NCBI GenBank assembly: GCA_947456915.1
Contig: CANGUQ010000072.1
Coordinates: forward strand, 1 to 11,839
Origin: Betaproteobacteria bacterium
GTDB taxonomy: Bacteria > Pseudomonadota > Gammaproteobacteria > Burkholderiales > CAIKXV01
Length of the DNA stretch: 11,839 nucleotides
Direction of reading: 5' to 3'
Shown here one piece after another: positions 1 to 7,653 of this stretch. The notes below the pieces were generated by a model, which searched no databases, was not told where the DNA came from, and saw only the letters and a list, made by a program, of their open reading frames with translations. Numbering within the stretch: the first letter of the stretch is position 1; each line of letters begins with the position of its first letter. Made by a program: the position numbers and the translations under genes.

Positions 1-72
1 CGCAGTCGCCGCCCCAGCCACCGCCGCAGTCGCCGCCGCAGTCGCTGCCGCAGCCACCGTCTCAGCCACGGC
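1..72. repeat. 12-bp tandem repeat, six copies, at left window edge
   Basis: Six consecutive 12-base units with approximate consensus CGCAGYCRCCGC start at the first base, so the array probably extends to the left. The period is four codons. All three forward frames are open through it. One frame reads as an Ala/Val/Thr-rich tail ending in TGA at 110-112, another as repeated Gln-Ser-Pro-Pro, and the third as an Arg/Ser-rich tail ending at 115-117. The Ala-rich reading resembles low-complexity C-termini of bacterial proteins, so this may be the end of a gene whose body lies outside the window. The frame cannot be decided from this fragment, so no partial CDS is called. Confidence 0.75.
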
Positions 73-200
73 CGCAGCGGGCGCGCGGGGCACGCGCAGG
101 CCGTTCGCATGATGTGACAGAACCGTGGTTCAATGCCGTCACTCGCTGCCCGGAAGCCGGCGCCAGACTCGGCCGCAGCCCGACCCCCGGAGGAGATCGC

Positions 201-1196
201 ATGACCCGTGCTCTGTCGTTTCACTGCCGTGGCGCGGGGTGCACGCTGCTTGCGCTGTGCGGCGTACTCGCAGTGCCGGCAGTCTCGGCCCAGGGTTTTC
301 CATCCAAGCCGGTGCGCATGATCGTCGGTTTCGCGCCCGGCGGAGGCACCGACTTCGTCGCACGGGTGATCGGCCAGCGGCTCACCGAGATCTGGGGCCA
401 GCAGGTGCTGGTGGAGAATCGCGCCGGAGCGGCGGGGACGATCGGCGCCGATTTCGTCGCCAAGTCGCCCGGCGACGGCTACACGCTGCTGATGGGCCAC
501 GTGAACTCGAACGCGATCGCGCCCAACGTGTTTCGCCGGATGCCGTACGACACGCTGAAGGACCTGTCGATGGTCGTCTACGTCGGCTACGTGCCCAACG
601 TGCTGGTGCTGCATCCGTCGCTGCCGGCGAAGTCGGTGAAGGAACTCATCGCCATCGCGCGGGCGCGTCCTGCGCAGCTGACCTTCGCGTCCTCCGGCAC
701 CGGCAGCACCCAGCACCTGGCCGGCGAAATGTTCATGAACCTGACCGGCACCAGATTGATCCATGTGCCGTTCAAGGGCAGCGGGCAGGCGATCCAGGAC
801 CTGATCGGCGGTCACGTGACGATGAACTTCGACACCATGCCGCCGGTGCTCGAGCACATCCGCAACGGCAAGCTGCGCGCACTCGCGGTGACCACGCCGC
901 GGCGCGCTGCGCAGTTGCCCGACGTCCCGACCCTCGAGGAACTCGGTCTCAAGGGCTTCGAGATGACCAACTGGTATGGCGTGATGGCGCCAGGCACCAC
1001 GCCGCGCCCGCTGATCAACCAGATCAACGCCGAGATCAACCGTGTGCTCAAGGAGACGGCGATCCGCGAGAAGCTGATGGCCGTGGGCACCGACATCGGC
1101 GGCGGCACGCCCGAGGAATTCGACGCCTTGTTGCGCAGCGAACTCGCGAAGTACGCGCGGCTGGTGAAGGCGAGCGGCGTGCAGGTGGAGAACTAG
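201..1196 (+). CDS. Bug/TctC-family periplasmic solute-binding protein
   Basis: This is a 331-residue secreted receptor of the Bug (TctC) family. These proteins bind small carboxylates and related solutes in the periplasm and in some cases feed them to a TctAB membrane transporter. The ATG at 201 is chosen because GGAGGAGA lies just upstream (189-196) and because a signal peptide follows directly: a hydrophobic stretch at about residues 14-28, then a likely cleavage after Ala30. The mature protein opens with the family's FPSKPVR (33-39), then the ligand-loop motif FAPGGGTD (44-51), VENRAGAAG (71-79) and SPGDGYTLL (89-97). Its length is normal for the family. An open frame continues upstream to the window edge but has no family features. 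No tctA or tctB is nearby, so this is an orphan receptor. The ligand is unknown. The second receptor at 10513-11640 is a clear but diverged homologue. Confidence 0.93.
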   Translation: MTRALSFHCRGAGCTLLALCGVLAVPAVSAQGFPSKPVRMIVGFAPGGGTDFVARVIGQRLTEIWGQQVLVENRAGAAGTIGADFVAKSPGDGYTLLMGHVNSNAIAPNVFRRMPYDTLKDLSMVVYVGYVPNVLVLHPSLPAKSVKELIAIARARPAQLTFASSGTGSTQHLAGEMFMNLTGTRLIHVPFKGSGQAIQDLIGGHVTMNFDTMPPVLEHIRNGKLRALAVTTPRRAAQLPDVPTLEELGLKGFEMTNWYGVMAPGTTPRPLINQINAEINRVLKETAIREKLMAVGTDIGGGTPEEFDALLRSELAKYARLVKASGVQVEN

Positions 1197-1268
1197 GAGG
1201 GCGGCATCGCCCCAGCACGCTGCATGCTCGGCGTGGTGCGATACCCTGCGCAGCAAGGTAAAGGAGGA

Positions 1269-1298
1269 GGCTGCTTGCTCGCTCGCGAGAAAGCAGCC
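1269..1298. terminator. hairpin between convergent genes, possible terminator
   Basis: GGCTGCTT (1269-1276) pairs perfectly with AAGCAGCC (1291-1298), and the loop contains the small palindrome CTCGCGAG (1282-1289). It sits in the 184-base gap where the receptor gene and folB converge, which is where a bidirectional terminator would be useful. There is no U-tract on either side, so intrinsic termination is uncertain. The rest of the gap shows nothing recognisable. Confidence 0.35.
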
Positions 1299-1380
1299 GG
1301 GGGACACGAGCGGAGCAGGGTGCCGCGCCGCGCCGAGCGGATACCGCGCCCGTGGCTTGTTGCGGCAGAGCCTGGCCGAT

Positions 1381-1761
1381 CTACGCCGGAGCCGGCCGCC
1401 GCTCGATGGTGATGCCGAGCTTCTTCACCCCCGGCATCAGGTTCAGCTTGGCCAGCGTGAGCTTGAGGCGCGGCATCCCGAATTCGGCCAGCAGCGTGGC
1501 GGCGATCAGTTCGGCCAGGCTCTCCAGCAGCTGCGCGTCATGATGGTCGAGGATCGCGCGCACGCGCGCCACCACCTGGCTGTAGTCGATCGTGTCCTCC
1601 AGCCGGCGGCTGTCGGCCGCGTGGCGGCCAGGCAGATCGAACTCGATGTCGATCTCCACCGCCTGCGTCACCTCGCGCTCCCACGGGTAGACGCCGATCA
1701 GCGTCTGGTGGCGCAGTTCGCGGATGAAGATCGTGTCGGGCGGCGTGGTCACAGGCGTCAT
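1381..1761 (-). CDS. folB: dihydroneopterin aldolase FolB
   Basis: FolB cleaves 7,8-dihydroneopterin to 6-hydroxymethyl-7,8-dihydropterin and glycolaldehyde in cytoplasmic folate synthesis. The 126-residue product matches the family's usual length of about 120. It carries the N-terminal IGVYPWERE segment (22-30), which includes the conserved pterin-site Glu28. It also has Tyr60 in DYSQV, the LLESLAE helix start (78-84), and Lys105 at the position of the catalytic lysine, followed by the C-terminal GITIER strand (116-121). The ATG at 1759-1761 gives a family-like N-terminus but has little Shine-Dalgarno match. A GTG three codons downstream, with AGGA at a better distance, is an alternative. 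The gene is divergent from plsY, a pairing seen in many beta- and gammaproteobacteria. The open frame extends 24 codons upstream without family similarity. Confidence 0.95.
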   Translation of the reverse strand: MTPVTTPPDTIFIRELRHQTLIGVYPWEREVTQAVEIDIEFDLPGRHAADSRRLEDTIDYSQVVARVRAILDHHDAQLLESLAELIAATLLAEFGMPRLKLTLAKLNLMPGVKKLGITIERRPAPA

Positions 1762-1848
1762 CCTGCGGGAGATCGGAGCAGCGCTGCGGAGGGCTCGCGG
1801 CAAACCGGGCGGTGGCGAGATACGCGGCCGCACCGGCAGTGGCGGCGC

Positions 1849-1881
1849 ATGTTAGCGGGGTCTTGGCGAGCGCGCTACACT
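1849..1881. promoter_or_regulatory. candidate divergent promoters for folB and plsY
   Basis: Two -10-like hexamers lie back to back in the 236-base gap between the divergent genes. TAACAT is on the minus strand (1849-1854, in context GCTAACATG) and points toward folB. TACACT is on the plus strand (1876-1881, in context CGCTACACTGG) and points toward plsY. No convincing -35 box accompanies either at 16-18 bases. The plsY element would leave a leader of roughly 110 bases. The call rests on position and the -10 match only. Confidence 0.3.
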
Positions 1882-1997
1882 GGTTCGAGTGCACGCCGTG
1901 GTGGCCTGGGTCGAGGCTGCAATCGCGAGACCGAAGCCGTGCTGCCACGCAGGCAACGCCGCGTTGCAGACGCCGTGTTCGCCGTGCCGAAGTCGTA

Positions 1998-2660
1998 ATG
2001 CCCGCGAGGTGGCCGTTGTCCGAAGCCCTGATCGTCGAAATCCTGCTGGTGGTGGTCGCCTACCTGGTCGGCTCGATCTCGTTCGCGGTGATCGTCAGCC
2101 GCTGGTTCGGGCTGCCCGATCCGCGCACCTACGGCTCGAAGAATCCCGGCGCGACCAACGTGCTGCGCTCCGGCCGCAAGGCGGCAGCGACCCTCACGCT
2201 CGCGGGCGATGCGCTGAAGGGCTGGATCGCGGTGGCGGTGGCGATCTGGCTGGCCCCGCACTACGGCGTTTCCGACACGGTGATCGCGCTGGTGGCACTC
2301 GCGGTGTTTCTCGGTCACCTGTATCCGGTCTTCTTCCGCTTCATCGGCGGCAAGGGTGTCGCCACGGCGGCCGGTATCCTGTTCGCGCTGAACCTGTGGC
2401 TCGGCCTCGCCCTGCTGGCGATCTGGCTGGTGCTCGCCGTCGGTCTCAAGCTGTCGTCGCTCGCCGCGCTGGCGGCCACCGCGGCGGCGCTGCCGGTTGC
2501 GTGGTGGCTGGGCGTGCCCGCAGTGCAGATGGTGGCGATCGCGATCATCGCCGTGCTGCTGGTGTGGCGGCATCGCTCCAACATCCAGAAGCTGCTCGCC
2601 GGGACGGAGAGCGGCTTCGGCGGCAAGGACAAGGGCGGAGACTCGGCGACGCCGCGGTAG
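1998..2660 (+). CDS. plsY: acyl-phosphate:glycerol-3-phosphate acyltransferase PlsY
   Basis: PlsY is the inner-membrane enzyme that transfers an acyl chain from acyl phosphate to glycerol 3-phosphate, the first committed step of phospholipid synthesis (PlsX/PlsY pathway). The 220-residue protein is strongly hydrophobic with about five membrane spans. It shows the three family motifs: a first loop with GSIS (25-28) and GLPDPRTYGSKNPGATNVLR (38-57), a second with GHLYPVFF and GGKGVAT (106-123), and a third with RHRSNI (191-196). The soluble tail after residue 203 is Gly/Lys-rich. ATG 1998 is called, but nothing resembling a Shine-Dalgarno precedes it. A TTG at 2016 with GAGG at 2006-2009 would give a 214-residue protein whose N-terminus looks more like that of the E. 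coli enzyme. The function is not in doubt; the start is. Confidence 0.96.
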   Translation: MPARWPLSEALIVEILLVVVAYLVGSISFAVIVSRWFGLPDPRTYGSKNPGATNVLRSGRKAAATLTLAGDALKGWIAVAVAIWLAPHYGVSDTVIALVALAVFLGHLYPVFFRFIGGKGVATAAGILFALNLWLGLALLAIWLVLAVGLKLSSLAALAATAAALPVAWWLGVPAVQMVAIAIIAVLLVWRHRSNIQKLLAGTESGFGGKDKGGDSATPR

Positions 2661-2765
2661 AGTCGTGCCCACCAGCGCGGTGGCTCAGCCGAGCGGGGGC
2701 CGTTCCGGCCACACGAGGATCTACGCAGCCTTGGGCATCGCTCATCAGGGCCAGTGGGTTTCTGA

Positions 2766-3806
2766 TCAGCGCAACGACTCCAGCGCCCACCGCGGCCGCA
2801 CGCTGAACCCCGGGCCGTTCGGCTCGGGCGCGCCCGCCTTCAGCCGCAGCGCGCCCGCCCACGCGATCATCGCGCCGTTGTCGGTGCATAGCGCCACCGG
2901 CGGATAGACCACGCGTGCGCCGCGCCGCTTCACGGCTGCATCGAGCTTTTCGCGAAGTCGCAGGTTGGCGCCGACACCGCCGGCGACCACCAGCGTGGAC
3001 AGGCCGGTGTGGTCGAGCGCGGCGATCGCCTTGCCGGCCAGCACGTCGGTCACGGACTCCTGAAACTCAGCCGCCAGATCGGCGATCGTCTGCGCCGGCA
3101 GCGCGGCGTCCTCTCCACCCGCCTGCATGCGTTGTCCGCGCACCAGCGTCATCACCGCGGTCTTCAGTCCGCTGAAGCTCATCTCCAGGTCGCCGCTGGC
3201 GAGCATCGGTCGCGGCAGCCTGTGCCGACCCGGTTTCCCGTCGAGGGCGGCGCGCGCGATCGCCGGCCCGCCCGGATACCCCAATCCGAGCAGCTTCGCT
3301 GTCTTGTCGAAGGCCTCGCCGGCCGCATCGTCGAGCGTGTCGCCGAGCAACGCGTAGCGGCCCACGCCGTCGACCCGCATCAGCTGGCTGTGACCACCGG
3401 ATACCAGCAGTGCGACGAACGGGAACGCCAGATCGGGCTCGCTGATCAACGGCGACAGCAGGTGGCCCTCCAGATGGTGGATCGCGATCGCCGGCACGCC
3501 CAGCGCCCAGGCCATCGCGTGCGCGGCCCCGGCGCCCACCAGCAGCGCGCCGGCAAGCCCCGGCCCCTCGGTGTAGGCGATCGCGTCCACGTCCTCGAGG
3601 CGGCAGCCGGCCTGCGCCAGCACGGTGCGCGTCAGCGGCAGCAGCCGGCGGATGTGATCGCGCGAGGCGAGTTCAGGCACCACGCCGCCGTAGGTCTCGT
3701 GCAGATCGACCTGCGAGTGCAGCGCGTGCGCGAGCAGTCCACGATCGCTGTCCACCAGCGCCCCGCCGGTTTCGTCGCACGAGGTTTCGATGCCGAGTAC
3801 ACGCAT
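2766..3806 (-). CDS. tsaD: tRNA N6-adenosine threonylcarbamoyltransferase TsaD
   Basis: TsaD (Gcp/YgjD/Kae1 family), with TsaB and TsaE, transfers the threonylcarbamoyl group from threonylcarbamoyl-AMP to A37 of tRNAs that read ANN codons. The 346-residue protein starts MRVLGIETSCDETG, exactly as expected for the family. It contains the YGGVVPELASRDH segment (39-51), the metal-binding HHLEGH (110-115, ligands His111 and His115), LVSGGHSQ (134-141), DDAAGEAFDKTAKLLG (158-173) and CTDNGAM (307-313), with Asp309 as the third metal ligand. All key residues are present. The ATG at 3804-3806 is chosen because homologues begin there; an in-frame GTG lies directly before it. The gene converges on plsY and diverges from the acyl-CoA synthetase. 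Confidence 0.97.
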   Translation of the reverse strand: MRVLGIETSCDETGGALVDSDRGLLAHALHSQVDLHETYGGVVPELASRDHIRRLLPLTRTVLAQAGCRLEDVDAIAYTEGPGLAGALLVGAGAAHAMAWALGVPAIAIHHLEGHLLSPLISEPDLAFPFVALLVSGGHSQLMRVDGVGRYALLGDTLDDAAGEAFDKTAKLLGLGYPGGPAIARAALDGKPGRHRLPRPMLASGDLEMSFSGLKTAVMTLVRGQRMQAGGEDAALPAQTIADLAAEFQESVTDVLAGKAIAALDHTGLSTLVVAGGVGANLRLREKLDAAVKRRGARVVYPPVALCTDNGAMIAWAGALRLKAGAPEPNGPGFSVRPRWALESLR

Positions 3807-3851
3807 CACGGGTTCCGGCGCGCGCGGCGACGGCAGCAGCAGGGAAGCCGG

Positions 3852-3939
3852 ATTCTAGCCTCCGGTGCGTGGACCGCCGCGTTCGGGACGCCGGCCCGCC
3901 CGCCCGGCCCGGCTGCACGCAGGGCGCATCCGCTATGAT
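3852..3939. promoter_or_regulatory. candidate divergent promoters for tsaD and the acyl-CoA synthetase
   Basis: In the 155-base gap between the divergent genes, the minus strand carries TAGAAT (3852-3857, context GCTAGAATCC) about 45 bases before the tsaD start. The plus strand carries TATGAT (3934-3939), which would give a very short leader of roughly 15 bases ahead of the AAGGAG ribosome site at 3951-3956. Both are good -10 matches in an otherwise GC-rich gap. Neither has a good -35 box, so activator dependence or mere coincidence cannot be excluded. Confidence 0.4.
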
Positions 3940-3961
3940 CGCGGCCAACGAAGGAGCGGCC

Positions 3962-6100
3962 ATGAGCAAGAGCCCAGGCAGGAATCTCGAGCGGCTGTTC
4001 AATCCGCGCTCGATCGCCGTCATCGGCGCATCCCGGAACGTGCAGACAATCAGCGGCCAGCCGGTGCACGCGCTGGCGAAGCACGGCTACGCGGGCACGA
4101 TCTATCCGGTCAATCCGAAATACGCCGAGGTCGGGGGCCATCGTTGCTATCCCGCGGTGGCCGACGTGCCGGAGGTACCCGATCTCGCGCTGATCCTGGT
4201 CGCAGCCGCGCGCGTGCCGCAGATGCTGACCGAAGTCGGCCGCAGGGGGATTCCGTTCTGCATCATCTTCAGCTCGGGCTTCGCCGAGACCGGCGAGGAA
4301 GGCCGCGCGCTGCAGGCGCAGATCGCCGCCATCGCCCGCGAGTACGGCGTCGCGGTGGTCGGGCCGAACTGCCAGGGCATGATCGGCGTCACCGACAACG
4401 TCTACGCCGGGTTCGGCTCGGCATTTTCCGGCGACAACTTCCGTCACGGGTCGCTGTCGATGACCACCCAGTCCGGCGGTTTCGGCTACGGCGTGGTGAT
4501 CCTCGCCGAGGAGTCCGGTCTGGGCTTTCGCCACGTCGTGAGCACCGGCAACGAGGTGGGTCTGACCACCACGGACTTCATCGACTGGTTCGCGCAGGAC
4601 CCGCAGACGAAGGTGATCGGCGCGTACATGGAAGGCGTGAAGGACGCGCACCGGCTGCTCGAGGTCGGCGATCGCGCGCTCGACGCAGACAAGCCGGTGC
4701 TGATCTGGAAGGTCGGCAACACCGAGGTGGGCAGCCGGGCGGCTGCCTCGCACACCGCGAATCTCGGCGGCGCGCTCGCCCTTTACGAGGCGGCGTTTCG
4801 CCAGCGCGGGATGATCCGCGTGCGCGATGCCAACGAACTGATCGACTACACGAAGGTATTCGAGAGCGGCAAGCGACCAGCCGGCAATCGCGTCGCCATC
4901 GTCACCATCTCCGGCGGCGGCGGGATCCTGATGGCCGACCAGTGCGCCGAATCCGGCCTGTCGGTGGGGCCGCTCACCGCGCAGAGCGAGGAGCGGCTCA
5001 AGGCGATCATTCCCGCCTTCGGCTCGTGGCAGAACCCGATCGACATCACCGCCGGCATCTTCAACAACCCGGAGATGCTGGCGCAGGCGATGCGGATCAT
5101 CGTCGACGATCCGACGGTCGATTCGATCGTGGTGATCAACGCTTCGCTGCAGGGGGAGATCGCCACGTTGCGCGCGAAGGAACTGGTGGAGCTCTCCAGG
5201 ACCACGTCCAAGCCGATCCTCACCGCGTGGAGTGCCCGCGAGAAGTTCGCCGCCGACGCCTACCGCGCGCTGCGCGAAGGTGGCGTGCCCCGCTTCGCCA
5301 CGCCGGTGGCGTGCGCCAAGGCGCTGGCGGCGCTCACCACGTTCGCACAGGCGCAGCGCCAGCGCGCGTTCGAGCGTACCGAGCCGGTGCTGACGCTGTC
5401 GCGGCCGCAGGCGAAACGGATGCTCGCTGGCCGTGTCGACGATCTGGCCGAGCATGAGGCGAAGGCCCTGATCGCGCACTACGGCATTCCCGTCACGCGC
5501 GAGGTGCTGGCGACCGACCGCGCCGCGGCGGTGGCTGCCGCGCAGGCGATCGGCTTTCCGGTCGTGCTGAAGGTGCAGTCGGCGGACATCGCGCACAAGA
5601 CCGAGGCCGGCGGCGTGCGCGTCGGACTCGCCGATGCGCAGGCCGTCGAGCAGGCGTACGACGCGATCCTCGCCAGCGCACGGGCCCACGCTCCGGGCGC
5701 GCGCATCGACGGGGTGTCGGTACAGGAGATGGTGCACGGCGGCACCGAGCTCATCGCCGGTGTGCAGAACGATCCGCTGTTCGGTCCGGCAGTGATGGTC
5801 GGCCTCGGCGGCATCCACGCCGAGGTGTTCAAGGATGTATCGTTCCGGCTGGCGCCGCTGACGCGCTCGGCGGCCGAGTCGATGGTGCGCGAACTGAGGT
5901 GTTTTCCGCTGCTCGACGGTGCACGCGGCCGGCCCAAGGCGGATGTCGATGCGCTCATCGATGCGCTGCTCGCGCTGTCGGCGCTGGCGGTCGATCTGAA
6001 GGATGAACTGGCGGAACTGGACGTCAATCCGCTGCTCGTGCGCGAGCGCGGGCAGGGCGTCAAGGCTCTGGACGCGCTTGCGAGGCCGCACGTGCGGTGA
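3962..6100 (+). CDS. NDP-forming acyl-CoA synthetase (acetate-CoA ligase family)
   Basis: This 712-residue cytoplasmic enzyme belongs to the ADP-forming acetate-CoA ligase/succinyl-CoA synthetase superfamily, which joins a carboxylic acid to CoA through acyl-phosphate and phosphohistidine steps. The alpha and beta parts are fused. A CoA-binding domain covers about residues 10-140, opening with LFNPRSIAVIGASRN (12-26). A succinyl-CoA ligase-like domain follows to about 460, with the phosphohistidine motif ASHTANLGG (262-270, His264). An ATP-grasp domain runs from about 495 to the end, with HKTEAGGV around His545 and LDVNPLLV near the C-terminus. No acetyltransferase domain of the Pat type is present. 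ATG 3962 is chosen for AAGGAG at 3951-3956; an upstream ATG at 3935 is less likely. An acyl-CoA dehydrogenase follows 147 bases downstream in the same direction. The acid used cannot be read from sequence; pimeloyl-CoA synthetase is one known relative of similar size. Confidence 0.93.
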   Translation: MSKSPGRNLERLFNPRSIAVIGASRNVQTISGQPVHALAKHGYAGTIYPVNPKYAEVGGHRCYPAVADVPEVPDLALILVAAARVPQMLTEVGRRGIPFCIIFSSGFAETGEEGRALQAQIAAIAREYGVAVVGPNCQGMIGVTDNVYAGFGSAFSGDNFRHGSLSMTTQSGGFGYGVVILAEESGLGFRHVVSTGNEVGLTTTDFIDWFAQDPQTKVIGAYMEGVKDAHRLLEVGDRALDADKPVLIWKVGNTEVGSRAAASHTANLGGALALYEAAFRQRGMIRVRDANELIDYTKVFESGKRPAGNRVAIVTISGGGGILMADQCAESGLSVGPLTAQSEERLKAIIPAFGSWQNPIDITAGIFNNPEMLAQAMRIIVDDPTVDSIVVINASLQGEIATLRAKELVELSRTTSKPILTAWSAREKFAADAYRALREGGVPRFATPVACAKALAALTTFAQAQRQRAFERTEPVLTLSRPQAKRMLAGRVDDLAEHEAKALIAHYGIPVTREVLATDRAAAVAAAQAIGFPVVLKVQSADIAHKTEAGGVRVGLADAQAVEQAYDAILASARAHAPGARIDGVSVQEMVHGGTELIAGVQNDPLFGPAVMVGLGGIHAEVFKDVSFRLAPLTRSAAESMVRELRCFPLLDGARGRPKADVDALIDALLALSALAVDLKDELAELDVNPLLVRERGQGVKALDALARPHVR

Positions 6101-6247
6101 TGGTGGAGGGGGCGGGTCGCGAGCCGCGCGGGGCGGGGTGAGGCTTTCGGCGCCTCCGGTTTCTCCGGCCTCCCCGGCTTTTCCGGCCTGGCCACCTCGG
6201 GCTTCTGCCAGTATCCGATCCCCTTCGGCTCGACGAGGACATCAACG

Positions 6248-7453
6248 ATGAACGCTCCGGACACCAACGCGCTCGATCTGGCCGCGCTCGCGCAGCGCTA
6301 CGGGCGGGGCTTTGCCGTCAACCTGCCCGACGAGGTCGTGCAGCTGAAGCACGAAGTCCGTCGCTTCATCGAAGCCGAGGTCGAGCCACGGTCGCGCGAG
6401 ATCGAGGAAGCCGACGCCGTGCCCGAGGTGCTGCTGCAGATGTCGCGCGAACTGGGCCTGTTCGGCCTGACCATCCCGGAGCAGTACGGCGGCATCGGGC
6501 TCGATCTCGCCGGCAAGTGCGCGATCGAGGAGGAACTCGGGCGCACCAACTACGGCTGGGCGACGATCATCGCCAACCACACCGGCATCAGCACCAAGGG
6601 CATCGTCGATCTGGGCAACGAGGCGCAGAAGCAGCACTACCTGCCGCGCATGGCCACGGGTGAGTGGCTCGGCAGCTTCGCGCTGACCGAGCCGCAGGCC
6701 GGTTCCGATCCGGCGGCGATGCGCACCACCGCGGTGAAGCGCGGCGATCGCTGGATTCTCAACGGCGAGAAGATCTACATCACCAACGCCCCGTCGGCCC
6801 ATGTGTTCACGGTGATGGCGGTGACCGACCGGACGCAGGGCGCGAAGGGCATCTCCGCGTTCATCGTCGAGCGCGGCTTTCCCGGGCTGTCGGTAGGGCC
6901 GAACGAGCGCAAGATGGGCATGCACGGCTGCGGCACGGCGCCGGTGATCATGCAGGACTGCGAAGTGCCGGCCGCCAACCTGCTCGGTCCGGAGGGGCTG
7001 GGCTACGTGCAGGCGCTGAAGACCCTGACCTCGGGGCGGGTGACGGTGGCCGCGCGCTGCTGCGGCATCATGGACCGGCTGATCGAGCGCACGATCGATT
7101 ACCTGAAGACACGCGAGCAGGGCGGGCGCAGGATCGCCGACTATCAGGGGCTGCAGTGGATGCTCGCAGACATGGCGCTGGCGCGCGATGCCTCACGGCT
7201 GCTGGTGCAGCGTGCGATCGACGTCATCCGCAGCGGCGCGCGCGGCACCGTCGAGGCGTCGATGGCGAAGCTGCACGCGACCGAGGCGGCTGGGCGCGTC
7301 GCCGACGCGGCGATCCAGCTGCACGGCGGCATCGGCTACATGCGCGACTTCGGCATCGAGACGATGGCGCGCGACGTGCGCATCACGCGCATCTACGAGG
7401 GCACCTCGGAGATCCAGCGCTCGCTGATCGCGCGCGAGCTGCTCAAGGACTGA
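6248..7453 (+). CDS. acyl-CoA dehydrogenase
   Basis: This is a 401-residue FAD-dependent acyl-CoA dehydrogenase, which forms the alpha,beta double bond of an acyl-CoA and passes electrons to ETF. The three classic parts are visible. The N-terminal helical domain includes LGLFGLTIPEQYGG (about 74-87). The middle beta domain has the flavin/substrate signature ALTEPQAGSD (145-154). The C-terminal helical domain has QLHGGIGYMRDFGIE followed by RIYEGTSEIQ, where Glu384 of YEGT is the catalytic base position used by short- and medium-chain enzymes. GAGGA at 6235-6239 supports ATG 6248. The length is normal. It lies 147 bases after the acyl-CoA synthetase and may share its transcript; that gap holds only repeated CCGGC words. 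The substrate chain cannot be assigned. Confidence 0.94.
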   Translation: MNAPDTNALDLAALAQRYGRGFAVNLPDEVVQLKHEVRRFIEAEVEPRSREIEEADAVPEVLLQMSRELGLFGLTIPEQYGGIGLDLAGKCAIEEELGRTNYGWATIIANHTGISTKGIVDLGNEAQKQHYLPRMATGEWLGSFALTEPQAGSDPAAMRTTAVKRGDRWILNGEKIYITNAPSAHVFTVMAVTDRTQGAKGISAFIVERGFPGLSVGPNERKMGMHGCGTAPVIMQDCEVPAANLLGPEGLGYVQALKTLTSGRVTVAARCCGIMDRLIERTIDYLKTREQGGRRIADYQGLQWMLADMALARDASRLLVQRAIDVIRSGARGTVEASMAKLHATEAAGRVADAAIQLHGGIGYMRDFGIETMARDVRITRIYEGTSEIQRSLIARELLKD

Positions 7454-7481
7454 GCCCCCGCGAGGGGTGAGGAGCAAGCGC

Positions 7482-7653
7482 GGTCAGGGTCGAGTTGCCG
7501 GGTCGGACTGCGGAAAAGGGGTCACGGAAAAGGGGTCAGGGTCGATTTCCAGGGCGCGCTCGACGTGAGCCGCAGCCCTCTCCTTGGAATCGACCCTGAC
7601 CCCTTTTCCGTGAGCCGCAGCCCTCTCCGGGGAATCGACCCTGACCCCTTTTC
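7482..7653. repeat. nested inverted and tandem repeat cluster
   Basis: A repeat unit built around AAAGGGGTCAGGGTCGA occurs several times. A 15-base fragment is at 7482-7496, and GGAAAAGGGGTCA is at 7512-7524. A full forward copy is at 7526-7550, and two full reverse copies are at 7586-7609 and 7631-7653. The forward copy and the first reverse copy can form a stem of about 24 bp (one T bulged) around a 35-base loop. The two reverse copies lie in a perfectly spaced 45-base tandem duplication (7564-7608 and 7609-7653) that differs at only two adjacent bases. Because 45 is 15 codons, an incidental frame reads a duplicated GIDPDPFS, but no gene is supported there. The pattern looks like a short interspersed repeat family that inserted or duplicated repeatedly. 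No transposase is present. Confidence 0.85.

Noticed and set aside
2661..2765. Possible small RNA or terminator between plsY and tsaD
   Set aside because: The only pairing seen, GCTCATCAG with CTGATCAGC, has a mismatch and overlaps the tsaD stop codon; there is no tRNA-like fold or U-tract.
3806..6091. 761-codon open frame on the minus strand
   Set aside because: It lies fully antisense to the acyl-CoA synthetase, has no family motifs and an Arg/His/Ala-rich composition typical of antisense frames in GC-rich DNA.
7455..7467. CCCC/GGGG hairpin after the acyl-CoA dehydrogenase stop
   Set aside because: A four-base-pair stem with no U-tract is expected by chance in DNA this rich in G and C.
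7482..7653. CRISPR array
   Set aside because: Copies occur in both orientations, spacing is irregular, and the tandem copies have no unique spacers; no cas genes are present.
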